From the NCBI RefSeq assembly GCF_029193595.2, contig NZ_CP135052.1:2976001-3040000 (forward strand): 64,000 nucleotides of DNA, written 5' to 3'. Shown here piece after piece: positions 45,853 to 55,977 of this stretch; position 1 is the first letter of the stretch; every line of letters starts with the position of its first letter. The position numbers and the translations under genes are program-made. Below the pieces are notes generated by a model. It was not told where the DNA came from, did not search any database, and saw nothing but the letters and a program-made list of their open reading frames with translations. The DNA comes from Providencia hangzhouensis (GTDB taxonomy: Bacteria > Pseudomonadota > Gammaproteobacteria > Enterobacterales > Enterobacteriaceae).

Positions 45853-47628
45853 ATGTCATCAAAAAACTATTTTACGAATGAATCAGAATACTTAAAGGAT
45901 TTGGCAGAACAAGTTGCGCAAGAAAAACCGCAGCTTGTTAATCTGTTATCCAATAAAATTCAAGATCCTGATAGTGCCCGTATTATCGACGGATTATCAT
46001 ATTTATCGGGTAATTTACGGCAGCAAATCGATAGGCAATTCCCTGAATTAACCAATAGCTTAGCAAATATGCTATGGCCAAATTACGCACGTCCTGTGCC
46101 TAGTATGACAATTGTTGAATACCAGCCTAATTATTCTGAATGCCACCACGCGATAAAAATTTCAGCAGGCCAACTCTTTAATGCAACACCTATTTATGTA
46201 CAAAATGAAAATACCAACCAAGAAACTTTATTTCAATGTCGATTTAGCCAAAGTCGTGATCTCTGGTTAATACCAGCGAAAATTACGCAAACTTTACAAA
46301 GAACAACCGCCATTGAAATAACATTTGAATTGGATGGAATACAACCTCTCGCAAACATTGGTTTAAATAAATTATGTTTTTATTTAAATGGTTCTCCATT
46401 TACAACAAATCAGCTTTATTTTTTATTAAGTCAGCATATACAGAATGCCTCACTAGTCACAGATGAGCATGTATTGCCACTTAACCAGTTTGCAGTGAAA
46501 CCTGTCGGTTTTCAAAAACAGGATGCATTACTCCCTTACCCAAAAAATAGTTATGATGGCTACCGCATCTTACAAGAGTTTTTCTGTTTTCCTGAAGCCT
46601 TTCTATTTTTGGATATTCAAGGAATGGATGACATTCCCTTAGCTATCCAAACCAAGCAATTCAAACTTGTTATTAATTTTGATAAAGAAATCCCCGATGG
46701 GGTTATTCTTCATAACGATAGTATTAAACTGAATTGCACTCCCATAGTGAATTTATTCCGTGCTGACAGTGAAGCAATCAATCTCACAGGAAAAGATGAG
46801 GAATATGTATTAAGCCCTAATTACCAATACGCCCACTGTTTTGATATTTTTTCCGTTAATGAAGTTTATGGATTACGCTATCCATCTGAAGCTAAAGCTT
46901 ACCCGGTCACCTATACCGCATTTGAAAGTTTTTATCATCAAAACCATCACGAGCAAAATGATGGATATTATCGTTTAAAAATAACTCAAAAAGAGCGTAC
47001 CTATGGTTACGCCCATCGGCTTTCTTTTGTTCGTCAACACGAACACCAATTACAACAATGCGAAGAAACGGTTTCGATTTCGCTCAATTGTACTAATCGC
47101 TATATCGCATCCCAGTTATCTACACGCTCAATTGATTTAGACCGTTCATTTATGCCTTATGGGCCTTTATCAGCTAAAAATTTATTCAAACCAACAGTTC
47201 CCTTATACCCACTGCTCGATAAAACGTTGTATTGGTCAGAACTAACTAATTTATCCCTAAATTATCAATCTTTACTGAACCTAGATTCATTAAAAAAAAT
47301 ATTACAACTTTATGATTTACCTTCAGTTTATGACAAGCAGACCGCAAGGCAATCCCAAAAGCGTTTAGATGCATTAGTTGATTTACATTCAGAGCATATC
47401 GAACGTATCTACAAAGGGCTGCCAGTTCGTGGTTTAAAAACAACCTTGGTAGTACGTCAGAACGCTTTTCTTTCTGAGGGAAGCTTGTTCTTGTTTTGCA
47501 CTGTTATTGCTCAATTTTTTACCTTGTATACCAGCATTAATATGTTCCATGAGTTAGAGGTTCTTAACCTTGATAATAAGGAAATTTATCAGTGGCCAGC
47601 ACAAATCAACCAGCACATACTGAAATAA
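45853..47628 (+). CDS. tssF: type VI secretion baseplate subunit TssF, first copy
   Basis: A 591-residue TssF/VasA protein that, with TssG, TssE and TssK, forms the baseplate wedge. It opens with a helix (SEYLKDLAEQVAQEKPQLVNLL) and the DPDSARIIDGLSYLSGNLRQQID block, and has RILQEFFCFPEAFLFLDI in the middle and LKTTLVVRQNAFLSEGSLFLFCTVIAQFF near the end. It overlaps tssG by 37 bases. A diverged second copy lies at 63012. Confidence 0.95.
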   Translation: MSSKNYFTNESEYLKDLAEQVAQEKPQLVNLLSNKIQDPDSARIIDGLSYLSGNLRQQIDRQFPELTNSLANMLWPNYARPVPSMTIVEYQPNYSECHHAIKISAGQLFNATPIYVQNENTNQETLFQCRFSQSRDLWLIPAKITQTLQRTTAIEITFELDGIQPLANIGLNKLCFYLNGSPFTTNQLYFLLSQHIQNASLVTDEHVLPLNQFAVKPVGFQKQDALLPYPKNSYDGYRILQEFFCFPEAFLFLDIQGMDDIPLAIQTKQFKLVINFDKEIPDGVILHNDSIKLNCTPIVNLFRADSEAINLTGKDEEYVLSPNYQYAHCFDIFSVNEVYGLRYPSEAKAYPVTYTAFESFYHQNHHEQNDGYYRLKITQKERTYGYAHRLSFVRQHEHQLQQCEETVSISLNCTNRYIASQLSTRSIDLDRSFMPYGPLSAKNLFKPTVPLYPLLDKTLYWSELTNLSLNYQSLLNLDSLKKILQLYDLPSVYDKQTARQSQKRLDALVDLHSEHIERIYKGLPVRGLKTTLVVRQNAFLSEGSLFLFCTVIAQFFTLYTSINMFHELEVLNLDNKEIYQWPAQINQHILK

Positions 47629-48629
47629 TCGATCGCTGGCTGGAACAAGCTGGCCCATCGGTTACAGAGTATAATTTTTATCAACTTGTTGAATTATTAA
47701 ATAAAATGATTCATCAAGACATGGATATCACTCGTGATAGTAGCGATATTATTCGCTTTAAATCACACTCTAATGTTGCGTTCCCAACGAGAGATGTCGT
47801 GTCTTTTGAAAAAAATGCCACTCATCAATATGAGCTAGAAGTTGCTTTTCTCGGGCTACAAGGAAGCCAGTCACCACTTCCTGGTTATTACCTTGATGAA
47901 TTTGCTTGGGAAGATGCACAGCAAATCCCAGGGATTTCTGATTTTTTAAATATCTTTAATCATCGATTGCTCTCATTGCTCTATCGTATCTGGCGAAAAT
48001 ATCGCTACTACATCTGTTTTGAGAATAAAGGCCAAGATTCCTTCTCCCAATATATGTTTTCTCTTGTTGGTTTAGGAAATGGAGTTAATCGCGGACGGAT
48101 TAAAATCAATCACAGCAAAATGCTCGCTTATGCAGGGCTTTTAGCGAGTCCGAGCCGTTCAGCAGATGTCATTAGCAGTCTAATATCCCATTGTTTTGAC
48201 TTAGAAAATGTATCGGTTATTGGTTGGGAAACGCGCCGTGTTCCTATCCCAGAATCACAACAAAATAAGTTAGGTATTATTTCTCATCAACCCGGACAAA
48301 AATCTCGCCCTCGAATGTTATTAGGTGAAAATTTTAGTCTTGGATCTCATATACATGATTGCAACGGAAAATGCACTATAGAAATCAGTGAGTTAACTAT
48401 AGAGCGTTATATGCGTTTTTTACCTAACGGTAGTGATTTCGCTCCTCTCGTCGCCTTCGTTTCTTACATTTTTCATGAGCAATTAGCTTGGGATTTACGT
48501 CTTAGTATTGCCGAAGATCAAGCTGAAGGTTTCTGTTTAGGTAAAAAAAATCATAACCAATTAGGTTGGCAAAGCTTTTTAGGGAAACCGGCTAAAAAGC
48601 CAAGTGTCACCATTACGGTATTGGAATAA
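47592..48629 (+). CDS. tssG: type VI secretion baseplate subunit TssG
   Basis: A 345-residue TssG/VasB baseplate subunit. Signatures are FYQLVELLNKM at the start, the YELEVAFLGLQGSQSPLPGYYLDEFAWE block, FLNIFNHRLLSLLYRIWRKYRY, and the LRLSIAE-like ending. The start is a GTG at 47592, inside tssF, so translation is coupled. Family members in other clusters usually also overlap tssF. Confidence 0.93.
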   Translation: MASTNQPAHTEIIDRWLEQAGPSVTEYNFYQLVELLNKMIHQDMDITRDSSDIIRFKSHSNVAFPTRDVVSFEKNATHQYELEVAFLGLQGSQSPLPGYYLDEFAWEDAQQIPGISDFLNIFNHRLLSLLYRIWRKYRYYICFENKGQDSFSQYMFSLVGLGNGVNRGRIKINHSKMLAYAGLLASPSRSADVISSLISHCFDLENVSVIGWETRRVPIPESQQNKLGIISHQPGQKSRPRMLLGENFSLGSHIHDCNGKCTIEISELTIERYMRFLPNGSDFAPLVAFVSYIFHEQLAWDLRLSIAEDQAEGFCLGKKNHNQLGWQSFLGKPAKKPSVTITVLE

Positions 48630-48634
48630 AAGAC

Positions 48635-49900
48635 ATGGATAAACATCAGCCAACAATTTCATTTAGCATAACGAATAGTGAACAACTAGAAAGTGGTTAC
48701 CTACCGAGTGCAACATTGACCCAACATGGCGGCCTAATTGGTAGTGGCAATCAATGTGACTGGAAAATTCAAGACGGTGATGGTGCTATCTCTGCCAGCC
48801 AGTTTACTGTTTTCTGGAAAGATCAGCATTTTTGTTTAAAAGTAAACTCAGGCTCTGTTTACATTAATCACGCGATTATACCGTTACATCTTGATGCGGT
48901 GAAGCTTGCCCAAGGAGATCAAATTAGAGTGGGCAAACTGGTTATTACAACCAATATTAGTTTAACTGGGCAGCCTGTACAAAATATGATGGCAGCGACA
49001 CCGCAATCTATTGTTGCAAAAGATCATAATCCTTTAGATTCATTATTTGATATTGATACGGTAAATAATGAAAACAAAGAGTCCCCATTTGTTCCAACTG
49101 TTCAAGGTGCTCTCACTACAGATCCCTTACAAGCGCTAGAAAATGAAAATCTCAGTTTAATTTCTAAGAGTCAATCCGTCGTCTCAGAACCTTCTTTATT
49201 GAGTGACCCACTCTCTTATTCACCTGCCCTTGCGATATCAGATAATCAAGAGAATACCATGGTACAAGAATTTATTGATTTACCCAAAATTACACCTTTC
49301 GAAGATGAACACATGACCGATATTGATCATGTTGCCATTAACCCTCTCATGAATGGTTTAGGTATCCATCTTAATTTAGCGAGCTCTCAACAAGCTAATG
49401 ACTTTCTCATAGAACTCGGTAAAACAATGAAAGCTGCTGTTGAAGGTTTACTCGCTTTGCAGCAACAGCAGGAGAGTTTACAGGATAAGCAACTTCGCCC
49501 TATTGAAGATAACCCGCTACGTCTAAACAGTAGTTATGAAGATACGATGAAATTGATGTTTACAGATGAACGTAGCCCTGTTCACCTTTCAGCACCTTCC
49601 GCCGTCACTGAAAGTCTGCACAATATGCAGTTACATTACCATGCAAATCAAGAAGCGATATCGACAGCTTTAGCAACAATGCTTGCGGCTTTTTCTCCAG
49701 AACATTTATTAAACCGTTTTTCCCAATACCGACGTGCTTCAGATAACACGCCAATGACTGATGGCTGGGCATGGGAAATGTACAGTAACTATTACAAAGA
49801 GCTTTCTTCATCGCGGCAGCAGGGTTTTGAAAAATTATTCTATGAAGTTTATTCCCATGCTTATGACCGAGCATTAAGAAAAGGCCTAGAGGAAGCTTAA
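48635..49900 (+). CDS. tagH: type VI FHA-domain protein TagH
   Basis: A 421-residue protein with an N-terminal FHA domain (about residues 10-110), recognised from the GGLIGSGNQCDWKIQDGDGAISASQFTV region and VYINH. FHA proteins bind phosphothreonine; no ppkA or pppA gene is in the window. The middle is low-complexity and acidic, and the C-terminal domain ends in GWAWEMYSNYYKELSSSRQQGFEKLFYEVYSHAYDRAL, the TagH/ImpI C-terminal pattern. Residues such as the FHA Arg are not clear; the usual GRxxxxD region reads GSGNQCD. Confidence 0.82.
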   Translation: MDKHQPTISFSITNSEQLESGYLPSATLTQHGGLIGSGNQCDWKIQDGDGAISASQFTVFWKDQHFCLKVNSGSVYINHAIIPLHLDAVKLAQGDQIRVGKLVITTNISLTGQPVQNMMAATPQSIVAKDHNPLDSLFDIDTVNNENKESPFVPTVQGALTTDPLQALENENLSLISKSQSVVSEPSLLSDPLSYSPALAISDNQENTMVQEFIDLPKITPFEDEHMTDIDHVAINPLMNGLGIHLNLASSQQANDFLIELGKTMKAAVEGLLALQQQQESLQDKQLRPIEDNPLRLNSSYEDTMKLMFTDERSPVHLSAPSAVTESLHNMQLHYHANQEAISTALATMLAAFSPEHLLNRFSQYRRASDNTPMTDGWAWEMYSNYYKELSSSRQQGFEKLFYEVYSHAYDRALRKGLEEA

Positions 49901-49901
49901 A

Positions 49902-50453
49902 ATGCAGCTTAGAACTTTCTCAGTGTTACTGTTATTTGCCTCATTTTTCATTTTGAGTGGGTGCAGTAAAACGTTACAGACAGCGTCAAAAGTGGGGCAA
50001 ATTCTATTGGACCCGTCGATTCCCGTTGGCTATCCAAAAGATCAGCCATCCACTGTTGATTTAACCATCCTCGCTGAACCCTATATTAATCCTAATCAGG
50101 AAGATGAAGCTGCACCGATAAATATCCAAATTGTTTATCTTAATGAAGATTCTTTATTTGGCTCTTTAGATCATGACCAGATAGAAGCTAAAGATGGGGA
50201 CTTAGAGAAAGTTCTGAAGAAAAATTATATAGACCACCAAGATTACACTATCTTGCCGGGCCAATATAAGCCCTTCCCGACGATGACACTACAGGCATCT
50301 AATCGTTATATCGGCATTATTGCCTATTATTCAGACCCTGATAATGCGGAATGGAAAAAAATAGTTAAAGCCCGAGGAAAAGGACGACACTACTTTATTT
50401 TAGCTCACATTAGAGAAAACGAAATCGAATTTAGACAAGAAGAGGATGATTAA
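49902..50453 (+). CDS. tssJ: type VI outer-membrane lipoprotein TssJ
   Basis: A 183-residue lipoprotein with lipobox LSGC (Cys near residue 21), the outer-membrane anchor of the TssJLM membrane complex. The transthyretin-like domain contains STVDLTILAEPYINPN and the closing IGIIAYYSDPDNAEWKKIVK block. It lies one base after tagH. Next gene tssK starts inside its ribosome-binding region. Confidence 0.93.
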   Translation: MQLRTFSVLLLFASFFILSGCSKTLQTASKVGQILLDPSIPVGYPKDQPSTVDLTILAEPYINPNQEDEAAPINIQIVYLNEDSLFGSLDHDQIEAKDGDLEKVLKKNYIDHQDYTILPGQYKPFPTMTLQASNRYIGIIAYYSDPDNAEWKKIVKARGKGRHYFILAHIRENEIEFRQEEDD

Positions 50454-50454
50454 T

Positions 50455-51813
50455 ATGTCGACTAAAAATAGAGTAATTTGGCGTGAAGGGCTATTTATCA
50501 AACCTCAACATTTTCAGCAACAGCAACGTCATCAAGATTACGTTACTGAAAGTATTTTAAAGAGCTTTATCTCTCATTTTTGGGGATTCAGTACGTTATC
50601 GTTAAGTAACGATTTATATTCGTTAGGTCGTATTGGTATTCAAGAAGCTTCTGGCGTTATGCCAGACGGCACAATTTTCTCTATTCCAAACCAAGATTTA
50701 TCACCACAACCAATTGATATAAAAAACATTACTGATAGTGATAGTAATGTCATCTACCTTGCCTTTCCTTTAGCTAATGGGAACGTTGGTGAAATCTCAA
50801 ATGAGCATAATGGGAGCCGTTTACTTTCACGTTATAGTGAAAGTACAGAAAATGTTCGTGATTTACATACTGAAAATGGTGATTTAAGTACTATCCACGT
50901 TGCACGATTAAACCCTATCCTCAAGCAAGGTAAAAGTGGCTTAGACGCTTACGTGGCATTGCCCATATGCCGTATTAGAGAACGTAATGCCAACGGAAGC
51001 TTAACGCTTGATAACGATTATATTCCAAGCCTCCTGAATATTCGGGCATCGCTATTACTCAATGAATTTCTTACTGAGATTGAAGGCACTTTGTATGAAC
51101 GAGGTAAACAAATAGCCTCCCGAATTGGTGCCCCTGGCCAGCAAGGTGTTGCGGATGTCGCTGAATTTATGATGCTACAAGTACTCAACCGTACCTATCC
51201 ACTTTATTCACATTATGCGCAAGAGCCAGTCATTCACCCTGAAAAGCTTTTTCGGGATTTATTGGAACTTTGTGGCGAGCTGCAAACATTCACGAATTCG
51301 TCTCGCTTACCCGATACCATTGCAAAATATAAGCACTTTGATTTAACAGATAGTTTTCTCCCATTAATAAAAAGTATCCGTGAAGCATTAAGTGTTGTCT
51401 TGACGCCGCGTGCAATTCCTATTCCGTTACAAATCCAAGAACACGGTATTCGAGTGGCGACTATTCATGACAAACAACTGCTCCAAAAAGCGGAATTTAT
51501 TATTGCAGTTAAGTCACAGATGCCACAGGAACAACTACGCCGGCAGTTCCCACAGCAAACTAAAGTGACCACGGTAAATAATATTCGTAGCTTGGTCAGT
51601 GTTCAAATACCGGGGGTCCCTTTATCCCCTCTTTCAACTGCTCCACGGCAATTACCTTATCATTCTGGGTATAACTACTTCCATTTTGATCAACAAGGTA
51701 ATGAATGGAAGGGGATCCAGCAGGATGGCAATATCGCCTTCCACGTTTCTGGCAATTTCCCTGATTTAGATATTCAGTTATGGGCAATAAGAGATGGAGC
51801 ACTCTATGACTGA
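50455..51813 (+). CDS. tssK: type VI baseplate adaptor TssK
   Basis: A 452-residue TssK/VasE protein that joins the baseplate to the membrane complex. The start motif IWREGLFIKPQHFQQQQRH is diagnostic. The C-terminal domain ends in YNYFHFDQQGNEWKGIQQDGNIAFHVSGNFPDLDIQLWAIR. I start at 50455, eight bases after GAGGA; an ATG at 50446 sits inside the tssJ end and has poor spacing. It overlaps tssL by eight bases. Confidence 0.95.
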   Translation: MSTKNRVIWREGLFIKPQHFQQQQRHQDYVTESILKSFISHFWGFSTLSLSNDLYSLGRIGIQEASGVMPDGTIFSIPNQDLSPQPIDIKNITDSDSNVIYLAFPLANGNVGEISNEHNGSRLLSRYSESTENVRDLHTENGDLSTIHVARLNPILKQGKSGLDAYVALPICRIRERNANGSLTLDNDYIPSLLNIRASLLLNEFLTEIEGTLYERGKQIASRIGAPGQQGVADVAEFMMLQVLNRTYPLYSHYAQEPVIHPEKLFRDLLELCGELQTFTNSSRLPDTIAKYKHFDLTDSFLPLIKSIREALSVVLTPRAIPIPLQIQEHGIRVATIHDKQLLQKAEFIIAVKSQMPQEQLRRQFPQQTKVTTVNNIRSLVSVQIPGVPLSPLSTAPRQLPYHSGYNYFHFDQQGNEWKGIQQDGNIAFHVSGNFPDLDIQLWAIRDGALYD

Positions 51814-52561
51814 TAATATTTTGCTTAATCACGATGTTGATAGCGGTATTTCACAGAAGAATTACCAAATCCCACTTAGGGGTAACAACATTAACCCAAT
51901 GATCGATGCTGCAACGCCACTTTTAGGTATGGTTTTACGAATGAAAGCGATGTCTGAAACGCCACTTTCAGAGAAACTTTACCAGCAAGTGGTCATGGAC
52001 ATCACGTCTATTGAACAGCAACTGCAAATACAAGGTTACGAGCCTGGGGCCATTGTTTCGTTTCGTTATGTCTTGTGCACTTTCATTGATGAAACAGCGC
52101 TTGGATTGGGCTGGGATCAAGAAAATGGCTGGGTAAAACAGTCATTACTTGTCCACTTTCATAATGAGTCATGGGGTGGCGAAAAGGTCTTTATCTTAAT
52201 TGAAAGATTATTAGGTGAGCCCAAACGTTACCTCGACCTCATTGAGTTTATCTACCTTTGTCTCTGTCTTGGATACCGAGGTCGTTACAAAGTATCTGCG
52301 GGGCAAAATGATGAATTCAACCATTTGCTTAGACGCTTACAAAAACAAATACAACAACTTAAAGGCGATGCAAAACCGATTATCCTGTTTGAAAAAGGGG
52401 ATAACAAGCAGAGCCGCTACCGTTTAGGTAAGCGGTTAGGCGTACGTTACATCATCATTGGTGCGGCAATATTAGCATTTATTATTTATCAGATTTACTC
52501 ATCCCAACTGAATTACCAAACACTCAGAATTGTGGAACAACTTAATACTTTACTCGGCTAG
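51806..52561 (+). CDS. tssL: type VI inner-membrane protein TssL (short form)
   Basis: A 251-residue DotU-family protein with one C-terminal membrane span (near residues 210-230). Signatures are YVLCTFIDETALGL, WGGEKVF and LGYRGRYKV. TssL is part of the TssJLM complex that anchors the apparatus. It has no peptidoglycan-binding domain, and I see no TagP-like gene in the window to supply one. Start at 51806 follows GGAG. Confidence 0.93.
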   Translation: MTDNILLNHDVDSGISQKNYQIPLRGNNINPMIDAATPLLGMVLRMKAMSETPLSEKLYQQVVMDITSIEQQLQIQGYEPGAIVSFRYVLCTFIDETALGLGWDQENGWVKQSLLVHFHNESWGGEKVFILIERLLGEPKRYLDLIEFIYLCLCLGYRGRYKVSAGQNDEFNHLLRRLQKQIQQLKGDAKPIILFEKGDNKQSRYRLGKRLGVRYIIIGAAILAFIIYQIYSSQLNYQTLRIVEQLNTLLG

Positions 52562-52569
52562 GACGCATT

Positions 52570-55191
52570 ATGATCCAAATTGATCTCTCAACACTTGTTA
52601 ACCGATTACACCCGATTGCTAAGCATGCGTTAGAAAGCGCAGCAGCCTACTGTGTAAGCCATCAACAACCTGAAATTACGATTGCTCAGTTTCTTCAGAA
52701 ACTCATTGAAACGCCATTAACTGACATTCGCCTAATCAGCCAGAAGAGCACTTTGGATATTAATAAGCTGTCAGAATTATTAGATATTCAAATTCCACCT
52801 CATCAAGCTATTACACAGAGCTATCCGAGCTTCTCTCCTTTATTGGTAGAGTGGATGAAAGACAGCTGGTTACTTGCATCGACAGAATTCAACCACAGTG
52901 AACTTCGCTCAGGTGTTCTCTTTCTCACATTATTACAAATGCCGTTACGTTACCTCCCAAAACCGGTTGCAGACATGCTTTCGCAAGTTAATCGAGAGCA
53001 ATTAAAACTCAGTTTTGATAAGTGGACAGAAGGGTCTGCTGAATCGCCTTTTGACGAACAAGCACCTCAAAATAACGGCAAAATCGCGTCGGACTCATTG
53101 TTAGCAAAATTTACGCAAAACATGACCGAACAAGCTCGAAATAATGAGCTCGACCCTGTTTTATGTCGCGATCATGAAATCGACCTTATGATTGATATCC
53201 TTTGCCGCCGTCGGAAAAATAACCCTGTCGTCGTTGGGGAACCAGGCGTTGGGAAAAGCGCGCTTATTGAAGGCCTCGCATTGCGTATTATCGCCGGTGA
53301 AATCCCTGAAAAATTAAGAGGATGTGAACTTCTAACCTTAGATTTAGGTGCATTGCAAGCCGGTGCAGCGGTTAAAGGTGAATTTGAGAAACGCTTTAAA
53401 GGCATCATGCAAGAAGTTTCTCAATCTCCTCACCCCATAATTCTATTCATTGATGAAGCGCACACATTGATTGGTGCAGGTAATCAACAGGGTGGCCTAG
53501 ATGTTTCCAATTTATTGAAACCTGCATTAGCGCGCGGTGAATTGAGAACAATCGCCGCAACCACCTGGAGCGAGTATAAAAAATACTTCGAAAAAGATGC
53601 TGCGCTAGCCCGCCGTTTTCAGTTAGTTCAAGTTAAAGAGCCCACATCTGCGGACGCAATTATCATTATGCGTGGTTTACGCGCTATTTATGAAAAAGCA
53701 CACAATGTTTTTATCGATGATGAAGCACTTCGAGCCAGTGCTGAACTCAGTGAACGTTATATTTCAGGACGTCAATTACCTGATAAAGCCATTGACGTAT
53801 TAGACACCGCATGTGCAAGGGCAGCGATCAATTTATCTTCGCCGCCAAAAATGCTCTCTTCATTAAAAACAGATCTCCAGCAAATAGAGATGGAGACAGC
53901 GATATTAAAAAGAGAACATCATCTTGGCTTGGATAATCACTCAGAACGCCTTGAGGAATTAGCATCAAAAGCAAATGAGATTGAGCAAAAAGCTTCCGAT
54001 ATACAACAAGCATGGGAACAACAACAAGCGCTTGTTTCGCAAATTATTACTTTGCGCTCAACGTTATTAGACGATGAGAATACTGAGCCCCAATCTGAAG
54101 AAACTTGCAAAGTTGATGAGCTGAAACAGGAATTACAAACATTAGACCAGCAACTCGCTCAACTACATGAAACACATTTGCTTGTTTCGCCACACGTCGA
54201 TAAAAAACAAATTGCAGCCGTTATCGCAGAATGGACAGGCGTACCATTAAACCGATTATCGCAAGATGCTTTATCTATTGTTACAGACCTTCCCAGCTAT
54301 TTAGAAGAAAGCATTAAAGGGCAATCATTAGCAATACAGTGCTTACATAAACATTTGTTAACGGCACGCGCTGATTTACGCCGCCCAGGTCGCCCTCTTG
54401 GTGCATTTTTATTGGCAGGGCCAAGTGGTGTCGGTAAAACAGAAACCGTGATCCAAATTGCACAATTAATGTTTGGTGGAACTCAATACCTAACGACCAT
54501 TAATATGTCTGAGTTTCAAGAAAAGCATACGGTATCTCGTCTCATCGGTTCGCCACCAGGTTATGTCGGCTATGGTGAGGGGGGGATATTAACAGAAGCT
54601 ATTCGTCAGAAGCCTTATTCTGTTGTACTACTTGATGAAGTCGAAAAAGCCCATCCAGACGTTCTAAATTTGTTCTATCAAGCGTTTGATAAAGGCGAGA
54701 TAGCCGATGGTGAAGGACGAGTCATTGATTGTAAAAATATCGCATTCTTCCTAACGTCTAATTTAGGTGACCATGTGATTACCGCGTATGCGGACAAGCC
54801 TGATGAGCTGCAAGATGCACTTTATCCTGAGCTCACCACATTTTTTAAACCCGCCCTACTGGCCCGCATGGAAATTGTTCCTTATTTACCTCTTTCGGCT
54901 GATATTTTACGGCAAATTGTTGATAGTAAGCTGACGCGTCTTATGATCTTATTGAAACAACGTTTTAATGCAAAAATCCAGTTAGAAGATAGCGTCCCTA
55001 ATGAAATTTTACGTCGAGCTTCTCGCGCTGAAAATGGTGCTCGTATCTTAGAATCAATTATTGACGGTGCCTTATTACCGCCTCTTTCTTTGTTGCTCCT
55101 TCAATTCAGTGCCCGTAATGAAACCATCTCCCATATTCGTTTAACAACGGAAAATGATGAATTTATTGCGGAGGTTAACAAAGAAAAATGA
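52570..55191 (+). CDS. clpV: type VI sheath-recycling ATPase ClpV (TssH)
   Basis: An 873-residue AAA+ disaggregase that dismantles contracted TssBC sheath. N domain (about 1-150), then first ATPase with Walker A GEPGVGKSALIEG and Walker B FIDEAH, a coiled-coil middle domain (about 430-520), and second ATPase with GPSGVGKTETV and LLDEVEKAHPD. The loops HTVSRLIGSPPGYVGYGEGG are intact. All motifs needed for ATP hydrolysis are present. The stop overlaps the next start (ATGA). Confidence 0.97.
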   Translation: MIQIDLSTLVNRLHPIAKHALESAAAYCVSHQQPEITIAQFLQKLIETPLTDIRLISQKSTLDINKLSELLDIQIPPHQAITQSYPSFSPLLVEWMKDSWLLASTEFNHSELRSGVLFLTLLQMPLRYLPKPVADMLSQVNREQLKLSFDKWTEGSAESPFDEQAPQNNGKIASDSLLAKFTQNMTEQARNNELDPVLCRDHEIDLMIDILCRRRKNNPVVVGEPGVGKSALIEGLALRIIAGEIPEKLRGCELLTLDLGALQAGAAVKGEFEKRFKGIMQEVSQSPHPIILFIDEAHTLIGAGNQQGGLDVSNLLKPALARGELRTIAATTWSEYKKYFEKDAALARRFQLVQVKEPTSADAIIIMRGLRAIYEKAHNVFIDDEALRASAELSERYISGRQLPDKAIDVLDTACARAAINLSSPPKMLSSLKTDLQQIEMETAILKREHHLGLDNHSERLEELASKANEIEQKASDIQQAWEQQQALVSQIITLRSTLLDDENTEPQSEETCKVDELKQELQTLDQQLAQLHETHLLVSPHVDKKQIAAVIAEWTGVPLNRLSQDALSIVTDLPSYLEESIKGQSLAIQCLHKHLLTARADLRRPGRPLGAFLLAGPSGVGKTETVIQIAQLMFGGTQYLTTINMSEFQEKHTVSRLIGSPPGYVGYGEGGILTEAIRQKPYSVVLLDEVEKAHPDVLNLFYQAFDKGEIADGEGRVIDCKNIAFFLTSNLGDHVITAYADKPDELQDALYPELTTFFKPALLARMEIVPYLPLSADILRQIVDSKLTRLMILLKQRFNAKIQLEDSVPNEILRRASRAENGARILESIIDGALLPPLSLLLLQFSARNETISHIRLTTENDEFIAEVNKEK

Positions 55192-55976
55192 AAGCAAGAC
55201 TAAAAAATGCACTTGCTCTTCTTGAGTGCCATGACGTAGAAGCGCTAGCCGTTCAATTTTTGACATATAGTTTTTCGCGTAGCGTATTCAGCGGGCTAAT
55301 TATTTCATTGGTCAATAAAACCGAAAATAGATTAGAAAGCTGGAACATTGACCACTCACTCCAAGTTCAAAGCCATTTTTTAGACACTGATATTACTGAT
55401 GCCGATCACCCTTTAATTCAACTTGTATTAAAGGGTGAACCCACATTTTGGAAGAATTTACAGCAAGGTAGCTACATTAATAACGCGTCATTACGTGATT
55501 TTATTTCGCAGCTTCCTGTTAATACTGGGCTGTATAGCTTACCACTGCATGATCTGAACCATAAACCATGCGGTGCCATTATTCTTTTAGGGCAGGCCAA
55601 AGAGTTAGAAAATTTCGAGCAAGGCATTTTCCCTATTTATTGCGAGCTCTTTCATCAGCAATTAAAACGCATTCTTGAATTGGCAAATACGCAACAAAAA
55701 ATTTCGCACTTGCAATATCTCAATCAGTTGCAGAAAGAAAAGGAAGTAAGCCTCAATGAGGCCTTAAACATATTAACGGCATCAATCACAAGTATGGAAC
55801 CAATAACAAATAACCCAAAAGATATTAATGATTTAGAGGCTGCTGTAGAGAGCTATGAAAAAGAAATTTTATTAAACAAGCGGCGAGAGCTAAAGGGAGA
55901 TATCAACGCAATGGCAGAACACCTCAACATATCTAAGCGTGCGCTGATATATAAATTGAAGAAGTACGGAGTATAA
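55188..55976 (+). CDS. VasH-like type VI regulator lacking the AAA+ domain
   Basis: A 262-residue protein with an N-terminal GAF-like domain (about 1-170) and a C-terminal Fis-type HTH (about 215-262, AMAEHLNISKRALIYKLKKYGV). VasH in other type VI systems is a sigma-54 activator with GAF, AAA+ and HTH domains. Here no GAFTGA motif, Walker A or Walker B is visible, and the two ends are joined by a short helical linker. It therefore cannot remodel sigma-54 holoenzyme itself. The neighbourhood (behind clpV) is the VasH position. It may act as a repressor, a heteromeric partner or a sensor. The N-terminal four bases overlap clpV. Confidence 0.75.
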   Translation: MKARLKNALALLECHDVEALAVQFLTYSFSRSVFSGLIISLVNKTENRLESWNIDHSLQVQSHFLDTDITDADHPLIQLVLKGEPTFWKNLQQGSYINNASLRDFISQLPVNTGLYSLPLHDLNHKPCGAIILLGQAKELENFEQGIFPIYCELFHQQLKRILELANTQQKISHLQYLNQLQKEKEVSLNEALNILTASITSMEPITNNPKDINDLEAAVESYEKEILLNKRRELKGDINAMAEHLNISKRALIYKLKKYGV

Positions 55977-55977
55977 A

